Of a stretch of DNA of 64,000 nt, positions 53,271 through 59,896 are shown piece after piece. This DNA comes from Parvularcula sp. BBD 1991-13. Lineage in GTDB: Bacteria > Pseudomonadota > Alphaproteobacteria > Caulobacterales > Parvularculaceae. Numbering within the stretch: position 1 is the first letter of the stretch; every line of letters starts with the position of its first letter. The notes beneath the pieces were generated by a model. That model had not been told where the DNA came from and ran no database searches. It was given only the letters and a program-made list of their open reading frames with translations. Both the position numbers and the translations under genes were made by a program. Location of the stretch: contig LYSZ01000011.1 of assembly GCA_001657385.1 (NCBI GenBank), positions 45,776 to 109,775 on the forward strand. The letters run 5' to 3'.

Positions 53271-53316
53271 GCTGCGGCGCTCCTCGGAAAAATACCTTGA
53301 ATCTAAAAAGACGTTT

Positions 53317-54303
53317 CTACGATGGCCTCTCATATTCACTTAAAAACTCAGGCGACAAAGCAAACCCTTGAATAGTCGTTAAACCCAGGCAGACCGCGCA
53401 TAATCTTTCAAGGCCGATGGCGCCCCCCGCGCTGTGACGGGGCGCTTGGCCAGATTCGACAAGTTCGCGTATGATATCGTCTTCAGGCCCGTAGTGACCG
53501 TAAACCTTCGCACGCTCCACGAAACCGCGCACATCAGGGTCATCCTCATAAAGATGAACGACTTCGACGCCCTGGATCTGAAACTCAACCCGGTCTGCGA
53601 CGGCAATGGTCCCGTGCTTTGGTTTTGCTCGCGCTTCCGCTGCATATGGAAACTCGGAAACGATCAGACATTTGTTAAGCGATAACGGTTCGACTTCTTC
53701 AGAAATCCAACGATCCAGCATGGGAAAGAGTTTTTCGTCAGGGCTCCCGTATGCTTCCGCCAATTTGGCGTGTAGCGCAGTCATGCTGTCCGGGTCTTTG
53801 AATAAGTCGACGCCGAAATCGGTTCTAAGTTTTTGGGCTACTGACAGCCTTTCCACAGGCCCGTCGAACACGATTGCGACAATCTCCCTGAACAAGTCGA
53901 CGATTTCCGTAAGCGATGCGTCGCGAATATAAATGTCGAGCATATGGAATTGCTGGAGATGGGTGTCATCGATACGGTCCGGACGGAAACACTGTCCAAC
54001 AGAGAAGACTTTGTCATGCCGACCCAACTGTCGACGCAGCGCCAAAGCAGGGGAGTCCTGCAAGTAACGGCCGTCCAATAGTGGAATACGGGGAATGACG
54101 TCGCAGCTGTCATGAGCGCGAATCACCGGGGTTGAAAATTCGATGAAGCCTTTGTCCCAAAGATGCAGGCGCATGGCTTGTATCGTTTCAGCGAGCATCA
54201 GGAGGGGATCGTCGCGCAACATTGAAAGGCGTTTTTCATCGAAACGCGGCGCGTTCGAGAACTGCGTCATCGAAGCGCTGATCTTGGGCGGTGAAAGATT
54301 CAT
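53317..54303 (-). CDS. Stand-alone class II aminoacyl-tRNA synthetase-like protein
   Basis: A 328-residue catalytic core of a class II synthetase without anticodon-binding or editing domains. Motif 1 is in LWDKGFIEFSTPVI (Pro59), motif 2 reads KVFSVGQCFRPDRIDDTHLQQFHMLD (about 98-123, with the ATP-binding Arg107), and motif 3 is GGAIGLERL (293-301, with Arg300). The motif 2 loop resembles PheRS/PylRS-type or EpmA-type sequences, so the amino acid cannot be assigned. Relatives such as EpmA attach an amino acid to a protein instead of tRNA. Here, in an operon with a repetitive peptide, it may activate an amino acid or a peptide carboxylate; this is inference. The start at 54303 (MNLSPPK) is chosen on the adjacent AAGGCAG; the frame extends to 54414. 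Confidence 0.8.
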   Translation of the reverse strand: MNLSPPKISASMTQFSNAPRFDEKRLSMLRDDPLLMLAETIQAMRLHLWDKGFIEFSTPVIRAHDSCDVIPRIPLLDGRYLQDSPALALRRQLGRHDKVFSVGQCFRPDRIDDTHLQQFHMLDIYIRDASLTEIVDLFREIVAIVFDGPVERLSVAQKLRTDFGVDLFKDPDSMTALHAKLAEAYGSPDEKLFPMLDRWISEEVEPLSLNKCLIVSEFPYAAEARAKPKHGTIAVADRVEFQIQGVEVVHLYEDDPDVRGFVERAKVYGHYGPEDDIIRELVESGQAPRHSAGGAIGLERLCAVCLGLTTIQGFALSPEFLSEYERPS

Positions 54304-54439
54304 TGTTCTGCCTTTTTGATCAAGAATGACTCGTCGCCGCGTTTGAACGCATGTGCGCTTCATCGCTCTTTTCCTGCGATCAACGGCAACGATAAGGGCG
54401 CTGAAGATCGCCAATCATTGCAAGCATTGCCCGTAAAAA

Positions 54440-54898
54440 TTATGACGCCGCGGTGTGCTTTTCCTCAAGCCGCGAGTCGTTTGTTGCGCTTTTTTGCTTG
54501 CGTGGTCCGGTAACGTCGACTATAGGCCGCCACCATTTCGGCCGGAAAGACTTGTAGCTATGCTGAACGTCCGGCGCGATCAGGTTTGGCCGGTCCAGGC
54601 TCCCTATGACGATGGATATGTTGTCATATCCATCGTCAATGGCGCATATGGCGCTGCCGCATTTCGGGCAATTGCCGCGGCGGGTCTTTTCCGAAGACCG
54701 GTACAAGGCGGGCGTTCCGCCGGGCCCGGTCCACGAGAAGTCATCAAGCGGAAATTCAACCCACGCCACCGTGGGCGCGCCGCTCCAGCGGCGGCACATT
54801 TTGCAAGAGCAAAGATGAGGAAAGATCGGATCTGCGGTCACGGTGTAGCGTATCTCGCCGCACAGGCATCCTCCCTCATAAGTTTTCGGTTTCGCCAT
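54440..54898 (-). CDS. GFA/CENP-V family zinc-binding protein
   Basis: A 152-residue protein of the glutathione-dependent formaldehyde-activating (GFA) family. Zinc-ligand cysteines are plain: GGCLCGEIRY, then HLCSCKMCRRWSGAP, then GNCPKCGSAIC. The family carries out thiol-dependent lyase or activation reactions on small electrophiles; a related role in trapping formaldehyde or another aldehyde released by the oxygenases is possible but speculative. The start at 54898 (MAKPKTYEGG) lies 11 bases after the previous gene's stop, so the two are co-transcribed; the open frame reaches 54970 inside that gene. The C-terminal 25 residues are charged and variable. Confidence 0.88.
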   Translation of the reverse strand: MAKPKTYEGGCLCGEIRYTVTADPIFPHLCSCKMCRRWSGAPTVAWVEFPLDDFSWTGPGGTPALYRSSEKTRRGNCPKCGSAICAIDDGYDNISIVIGSLDRPNLIAPDVQHSYKSFRPKWWRPIVDVTGPRKQKSATNDSRLEEKHTAAS

Positions 54899-54909
54899 GA
54901 ATAAGTGTC

Positions 54910-55770
54910 CTATGCAACTTTTGCGTCGGAACGACGTTCCTTTTGTATCAATGAAGTAATCTCTATCCATTGATCAGAAAACGGATAAAGCATTTGCAGG
55001 AAACCGTCTATGATTTGAGGTTGCAGAAAGTGAAAGGTATCCGCGTCTTTTATGAAACGCGCGATGCCTTCTTGATGGCCCTGTTCCACAGCAACGCCGT
55101 CGGTCGCCGCGTCATGGCTTTCGTCAAGGTGCATCCGATAATAGAAATCGAGGTTTTCGAGACTTTCATTGGAGCCTTTTCCGAGCAGGTGTCCGAGGCG
55201 GTTTGTGATGTCGCGCATTTGTTCCGTTTCGGAAATCGCGACCGCCTCGGTGGCGTAGTACATGCCGAGAATAGTCGATGGACAATGCGACCAGGCCAAA
55301 ATGTCTATGATCGAGGACAGGGCGAGCGTGGTCATGGTTCGCGGCGTCCAGCCATTGACGCGGAAATCGAGGTCCTTGGCCAGCGCGCCGCTGAAGATGA
55401 CATAATGCGCCGGCAGCTTTCCCCGCTCGCCGCCCTCTTCAAGGTAGTTGCGCGTCAGTTCCTGCGCGAGTTCCGGACTGTACCCCCGCATGGTGTCCGC
55501 CGCTCTCAGCAGCAGCGTCGAATTATAGCGCGCGAAGACGGAAATTTCGCCGATGTAATAGCGCGCTTCGTCCGCGGAGAGGTTCGTTGCGTCGACCGTT
55601 TTCGCAATTCGTTCGTAAATCCACAAAACCATTGGGTCAAAGTGATTTTCGACCAGTTCCCGGCCGGAGACGAGTGCTTTTCCCTCTCCGATTGTAGCGT
55701 TGAAAAGGGACGACGTTTCGGGGTGCTGTTCGAAAAACGCATCAACGAGACTATCAAATGAACGGTACAT
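54910..55770 (-). CDS. Heme-oxygenase-like diiron oxidase candidate (HDO/CADD-like)
   Basis: A 286-residue all-helical protein matching the iron-containing redox enzyme/HDO superfamily. Candidate metal ligands follow the family order: Glu in RNYLEEGGERGKLPAHY (about 111-112) with His122, Glu175 in YYATEAVAIS, and His214 and His219 in FYYRMHLDESHDA with Asp216 or Glu217 nearby. HDO enzymes use two irons and oxygen for N-oxygenation, C-C cleavage, desaturation or self-sacrificing chemistry. It is 23 bases behind the JmjC-like gene, thus in the same operon. The substrate could be the repetitive peptide or a free amino acid; not determinable. Confidence in the fold is good, in the reaction low. 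Confidence 0.75.
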   Translation of the reverse strand: MYRSFDSLVDAFFEQHPETSSLFNATIGEGKALVSGRELVENHFDPMVLWIYERIAKTVDATNLSADEARYYIGEISVFARYNSTLLLRAADTMRGYSPELAQELTRNYLEEGGERGKLPAHYVIFSGALAKDLDFRVNGWTPRTMTTLALSSIIDILAWSHCPSTILGMYYATEAVAISETEQMRDITNRLGHLLGKGSNESLENLDFYYRMHLDESHDAATDGVAVEQGHQEGIARFIKDADTFHFLQPQIIDGFLQMLYPFSDQWIEITSLIQKERRSDAKVA

Positions 55771-55793
55771 AAGGCAGGCCCTCTTTCTAAGGA

Positions 55794-57056
55794 TTAAATT
55801 CGCTCAAGCGCGCCGGTGCGGGACAGTTCCTGCAGAAACGCGATTTCGGCATGCGTTGCCGCGGCGACCGGTTCATGGCGGCCCAGCTGGCCGCAAATCC
55901 TTTCGACATCGACATCCTGCGCATCGGCAACGACGCTGCGGGCCGCCAGGAAAACGCGCGTTTGCGTCGCGGCGCAGTCAAGATCGGGCTCGACGATCGG
56001 CGCGTATGGCTTGAGAAGGCGCACGCTCTGTCCAGGCGACAGATCGAAAGCCGGCGCATTGTTGCAGTCAGCGAACATGTCCGCAGCCAGGCGTTGCGGC
56101 AAATCCCATCCGCCGTTGCTTCGCAAGCGATTCCAGTAATAGGACAGAAAGCGCGGCAACTCGCGCGTGAACCATTGATCGCAGGTTGAGTGCAGGAGAT
56201 CCGTAATCGGCGCCGCAAAAGGATTTTTACCGTTGAGCGGAAGGAACGGCGACATGCCCTCCTGATCGAACGGCAGCGAGAGATCGCAAAGCGCCGGCAG
56301 TACGGCGCGCGACACAAAGCGCGTGTAAGGATAAGTGTATAGCGGCAACGCGACCGAGACCGAATACTCGTTCTGTCGACCGATGTGATAGACCGCCGCC
56401 GGAAGGTAAAGCACGTCGCCGGGCTTCAGCACAAAAAGCTCGGCGTTGTCGAACAGCCGGTCAAAGGCCGGCGCATTGGAAAATGTCGGCTCTCTTCCGT
56501 CCGCGATGCTGAGATAAGCCTCGCGAGACCAGCAGTAAAAGTTTTTTACGCCTGGACCCAGATGGCAAAGAAGCGCGTGCTCAAAACCTTCGTGAACGCC
56601 AAAGGCCGTACCGGAATAATTGCCGCAAAAGACGGCCTGCTCCGTGCCGCCGATCGGAAATCCGCGCGCCGAGAAGAACGATTGGGCAAAATCGCTGAAG
56701 TCCGCGGCGAGGCGTGCGCTCGCCTGTTCGAGATTGTTCAGCACAAGACTAAAGCGCGGCGCGCCGGTGTACTCCTGCATGAATTCAACAAGGCCGCCGG
56801 CATTTCGCGGGGTTTGTGCATAAAGCTCTTCGACGAGGTCGTCGCGCCGGTCTTCCCCTACATAGATGCGGGCGCGACAGTCGGTTTCGGCGCGGCGTTG
56901 TTCATCGAACAAGGAAAAAAACGCTTTTTCGACTTCGCGAAATCCAGCAAAGCCGTCGCTTAACGGCAAGACGCCCTCAAACAGATAGGGCGCAATGCCG
57001 TCCTTCGTCTGATCATCGAAATCACCCCATATATCTGAAGAAAATGTGAAGGACAT
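55794..57056 (-). CDS. JmjC/cupin-like protein, probable Fe(II)-dependent peptide oxygenase
   Basis: A 420-residue protein whose central part (about 95-240) resembles cupin_8/JmjC oxygenases: GTAFGVHEGFEHALLCHLGPGVKNFYCW and then LKPGDVLYLPAAVYHIG. The first metal His would be His155 and the distal one His224. At the usual HxD/E position the sequence is His155-Glu156-Gly157, so the acidic ligand appears replaced by Gly, with Glu156 and Glu159 adjacent. In 2-oxoglutarate enzymes a Gly or Ala there is the mark of halogenases, but an alternative ligand is possible. The C-terminal 170 residues have no recognised domain and could bind the peptide. It is the first enzyme after the precursor-like gene, separated from it by a hairpin. 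Confidence 0.75.
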   Translation of the reverse strand: MSFTFSSDIWGDFDDQTKDGIAPYLFEGVLPLSDGFAGFREVEKAFFSLFDEQRRAETDCRARIYVGEDRRDDLVEELYAQTPRNAGGLVEFMQEYTGAPRFSLVLNNLEQASARLAADFSDFAQSFFSARGFPIGGTEQAVFCGNYSGTAFGVHEGFEHALLCHLGPGVKNFYCWSREAYLSIADGREPTFSNAPAFDRLFDNAELFVLKPGDVLYLPAAVYHIGRQNEYSVSVALPLYTYPYTRFVSRAVLPALCDLSLPFDQEGMSPFLPLNGKNPFAAPITDLLHSTCDQWFTRELPRFLSYYWNRLRSNGGWDLPQRLAADMFADCNNAPAFDLSPGQSVRLLKPYAPIVEPDLDCAATQTRVFLAARSVVADAQDVDVERICGQLGRHEPVAAATHAEIAFLQELSRTGALERI

Positions 57057-57111
57057 GCTTTTCAGCCTTTTTGCCGTTCGTTAACGGACTGTATCTGCGG
57101 GCCTGCGGATT

Positions 57112-57142
57112 GAGGCGAGCGGATCGAAGATCCGCCCGCCTC
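57112..57142 (-). promoter_or_regulatory. RNA hairpin between the precursor-like gene and the first enzyme
   Basis: On the minus strand GAGGCGGGCGGATC pairs with GATCCGCTCGCCTC around a TTC loop, a 14-bp stem with one G-T pair. It begins 15 bases after the precursor stop and has no T-tract. Such a hairpin would slow transcription or protect the short upstream message, giving far more peptide than enzyme. Confidence 0.7.
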
Positions 57143-57156
57143 GCATCTTGCCGAGC

Positions 57157-57279
57157 TTAGGCGTCGGGACGAACACCGGCTTTCAGATCAGCATCCGGAC
57201 GGATGCCGGCTTTCAGAGCGTCCGGGCGGATGCCGGCTTTAAGAACGGCGTCGGGGCGGATTCCAGACTTCAGGCTCAT
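57157..57279 (-). CDS. Repetitive 40-residue peptide, candidate RiPP precursor
   Basis: The frame ATG 57279 to TAA 57157 has an ideal ribosome-binding site (AAAGGAG, seven bases before ATG). After Met-Ser the whole product consists of four near-identical 9-residue units: LKSGIRPDA (3-11), LKAGIRPDA (13-21 and 22-30) and LKAGVRPDA (32-40), with single residues Val12 and Asp31 between some of them. Codons vary between units (GAC/GAT, CGC/CGT, ATC/GTT), so the protein repeat, not the DNA, seems to be kept. There is no leader peptide, Cys, Ser or Thr-rich core, or double-Gly site. It lies at the head of an operon of oxygenase-like and ligase-like genes. It is inferred to be the modified substrate; Lys, Arg, Pro and Asp of each unit are the candidate sites. 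Confidence 0.78.
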   Translation of the reverse strand: MSLKSGIRPDAVLKAGIRPDALKAGIRPDADLKAGVRPDA

Positions 57280-57656
57280 TCTCGTCTCCTTTGTGATAGC
57301 TGTGACTGTGATAAGAAGGGCGGCTTACACGCCTTTCGTGCGCCGCGTTATCTACCTAGCTTATCGATTAATCTTTACAATGAATATTTTTCGAAAATCT
57401 TGTCGATCAGTAGGGGGAGAAAAAATTTTGTCGAGAATAAAAAAATACTTGACTGTAATTGTTTTGGTTTTGCGTTTCTCAATTAAATCAATCCTGATGA
57501 TAGTTTTTTGCAATTGATTTTCGCGTCCGACACTCCCTTATGATAGGCGGGCGTTATCGTCTTAAGCCGTATGCAAATAATTATTCATGCCGCGGATTTC
57601 ATAAAATCGACGTGCTTGCGACTTTGATCCATTTCTCCGTTAAAAAGGAACGCAGA
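57280..57656. other. Divergent promoter region of the peptide-modification locus
   Basis: No further gene is seen. The DNA is strikingly AT-rich from about 57360 to 57520 compared with its surroundings, as expected for two divergent promoters, one for the precursor operon and one for the decarboxylase operon. Open frames on the plus strand across the repeats are mirror images of the precursor and were rejected. Confidence 0.6.
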
Positions 57657-58865
57657 ATGACGTTACTGTTTCCGAGCGCTTTTTCGCGCGTTGCAGACGT
57701 TGTCAAGGAAAGTCCCGCCGAGCCCGTGCTTTGCTTCGATCCCAGCCGCGTTCGCGAAAATGTCGATACGTTTCTGGCCGGCTTTCCAGGCGCCGTATCG
57801 TGGGCGATCAAGTCTAACCCCCATCCCGAAGTCGTGCGCGCCGTTGCGATGGCCGGGATCAACGCATTTGACGTTTCGTCTCGCGGCGAAATCGAACAGT
57901 TAAGATACCAGCATCCATGGGCCAAGCTCTACTTTAACCACCCGATAAAATCGCCTGAAGACATCGCTTACGCCTATGCGGCGGCCGGCGTCCGCGATTT
58001 TGCCGTCGATCATCCCGGCGAGATTGAGAAAGTTCATGAAAGCCTCAAAAAAGCGGGCGCCGATAAAATCGCCGACGTTACGCTGATGGTGCGCTTTAGA
58101 GATCCGTCTTATCGTGGAAATGTCAACTACGATTTTGGCAGCAAGTTCGGCGCGGCGCCGGATCTCGCCGCGGAGATGTTAAGGGATTGCGAGCGCAGGG
58201 GGTTTTCCCTCGGGCTGAGTTTCAACCCCGGATCGCAGGAACGCGATCCGAACGTCTACGCTCGGCTCATGCGGCTTGCGCGGAAAGTCGCCGCGCGCGC
58301 GGGCGAGGGCGTTCCGCAACGGATCGCCAAGCTCAGCGTCGGCGGCGGTTTCCCCTGCCGTTATCCGAATGGCGGAGAGCCTGCGTTGCAGCGCTACTTC
58401 GAAGCGGTCTCGGACGCGTCAGATTTTGGCGATTGTCTGGTTTATTGCGAGCCGGGCCGGTCGATCGTCGCGGACAGCGTTAGCGTGGTCGCCAAAATCA
58501 TGCTTGTAAAGCCGGAAAGCGGGCTTCTTTATCTGAATGATGGTTTCTACGGCTCGTTCATGGAGTCGAAGTTTGTCGACTTTAGCCCGCCGGTGCGGGC
58601 TTACACCCCCCGCGGCGCCGAGATAAAAGCCGACAGTGAAGGCGCCGCGCTCTACACGATCATGGGGCCCACATGCGACAGCATCGACCAGTTGCCGAAA
58701 CAGGTCAGGCTGCCAAAAATCCTGAAAACCGGCGACTATCTGGAGTTCGGCATGATGGGCGCGTATTCGAACGCAACGGCGACGCAGTTCAACGGGTTTG
58801 CGCGCGCGCGACTGGCGCTTGTGGACAGCATTGCGCCATGGGGGAGCGCTTCCTATGCACAGTGA
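57657..58865 (+). CDS. PLP-dependent decarboxylase of the ornithine/lysine/DAP fold III family
   Basis: A 402-residue alanine-racemase-fold decarboxylase. The PLP lysine is Lys52 (SWAIKSNPHPEVV), the phosphate-binding Gly motif is LSVGGGFPCRY, CEPGRSIVADS contacts PLP, and GPTCDSIDQL carries the Cys-Asp pair typical of ornithine/lysine decarboxylases rather than diaminopimelate decarboxylases. It would yield putrescine, cadaverine or a related amine, or act on a modified residue. The start at 57657 follows AAAAAGGAACGCAG; the frame open from 57540 was not used. It overlaps the next gene and is divergent from the precursor operon. In this setting the amine could be a peptide conjugate, an idea that is not proven. 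Confidence 0.85.
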   Translation: MTLLFPSAFSRVADVVKESPAEPVLCFDPSRVRENVDTFLAGFPGAVSWAIKSNPHPEVVRAVAMAGINAFDVSSRGEIEQLRYQHPWAKLYFNHPIKSPEDIAYAYAAAGVRDFAVDHPGEIEKVHESLKKAGADKIADVTLMVRFRDPSYRGNVNYDFGSKFGAAPDLAAEMLRDCERRGFSLGLSFNPGSQERDPNVYARLMRLARKVAARAGEGVPQRIAKLSVGGGFPCRYPNGGEPALQRYFEAVSDASDFGDCLVYCEPGRSIVADSVSVVAKIMLVKPESGLLYLNDGFYGSFMESKFVDFSPPVRAYTPRGAEIKADSEGAALYTIMGPTCDSIDQLPKQVRLPKILKTGDYLEFGMMGAYSNATATQFNGFARARLALVDSIAPWGSASYAQ

Positions 58866-59829
58866 GCGCGAAGGCTCGATAGCGCAGACAACTCGGCCGG
58901 AACCGAGCGGCGGCGGACCGCGTGCAAGTAATCCCGAACAGGCCGCCCGCGCGCTGGTCCATTATTCCTATGCGATTTTGCATATGCCGGACGATGTTTT
59001 CAGCCACGCCTACAACATTCTCGACGCAGGGCGGCGTTTCTTCGAACAGCCCCTGGAGGTTAAAACGCAGCGCCGAAGCGCGGCGGACGATCTGGAGGGG
59101 TATCGCAGCTTCGGTGAAGAACTCGATCCGGAAACCGGGCTTGAAGATCTTTCCGAAGGTTTTGCCGTCTGGCGTCGAAATCAACATAGCGAGGATGTGC
59201 GCCGATGGGCGAGATCCTGCGAATTGCACGGGCTGATGAGCAATGCGCTCGATGCATATGCGACTCTTGCAGAGGACATTCTCTCGGCGTTGCGTCGCGA
59301 GGTCGCCCAAGAGGACGGCGGCGCCGCTGCTGGCGATATCAACATTCGGGCCCTGTCCTATCTACAGCAAAACTACTATCGCCCCGCGGACCATGCCGGC
59401 GACGGGCGCGCGAATGTCATGGAGCCTCATGAAGACGGCCATGTGCTGACAATTCTGAAACCTACCGCGCCCGGGCTGGCGGTTAGTCCGCGCGAACTCA
59501 TTGAGCCGCCAACGCCTGAAAATCGACTTGGCGTTTACGGCCCGCCCACGGGCTACCTGGATATTGACCTCGGGCCGAGGGAGGCCATTGTGATCCCAAG
59601 CACGCCCACGGCCTTGTTAACGGGCGGCCTCGTCAAGCCTTTATGGCATGGCGTGCGGAACACCGGAAGCAAGCGCCGTCAGTCTCTTATGTTTTTTGTT
59701 AATCCGGACCCCGCCTTTAGCTGCAGGCCGTGGGTCCGCAACAGAATTTTTGCAAAATACGATATTCACGAAATCATAGACATAATGTCTTCAAATTACG
59801 GGAAAACATCTATTTCACAAGTGATGTGA
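58855..59829 (+). CDS. 2-oxoglutarate/Fe(II) oxygenase (isopenicillin N synthase-like)
   Basis: A 324-residue jelly-roll oxygenase of the isopenicillin N synthase/2OG family. The iron triad is intact: His192 and Asp194 in VMEPHEDGHVLTI and His265 in PLWHGVRNT; the 2-oxoglutarate- or substrate-carboxylate-binding Arg lies about ten residues later (SKRRQSLMFF). It would hydroxylate, desaturate or cyclise a small molecule or peptide. The ATG at 58855 lies inside the end of the decarboxylase gene, so the two are translationally coupled and probably act in sequence, for example on the same amino acid or amine. It is followed by the MATE exporter. Confidence 0.87.
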   Translation: MHSEREGSIAQTTRPEPSGGGPRASNPEQAARALVHYSYAILHMPDDVFSHAYNILDAGRRFFEQPLEVKTQRRSAADDLEGYRSFGEELDPETGLEDLSEGFAVWRRNQHSEDVRRWARSCELHGLMSNALDAYATLAEDILSALRREVAQEDGGAAAGDINIRALSYLQQNYYRPADHAGDGRANVMEPHEDGHVLTILKPTAPGLAVSPRELIEPPTPENRLGVYGPPTGYLDIDLGPREAIVIPSTPTALLTGGLVKPLWHGVRNTGSKRRQSLMFFVNPDPAFSCRPWVRNRIFAKYDIHEIIDIMSSNYGKTSISQVM

Positions 59830-59896
59830 AAGTGATAATTTCGAAAGTTCTTTTCATGGGAGCGCCTTGAAAGGGCGAGCTTCGGCCAGGGCGGGC

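Noticed and set aside
57157..57279. Short regularly spaced repeats as a mini CRISPR array
   Set aside because: The units are contiguous 27-bp coding repeats with at most one-codon spacers and synonymous differences, and no cas gene is present.
57148..57486. Plus-strand open frame across the repeat region
   Set aside because: It is the antisense image of the precursor repeats, has no ribosome-binding site and continues into AT-rich promoter DNA.
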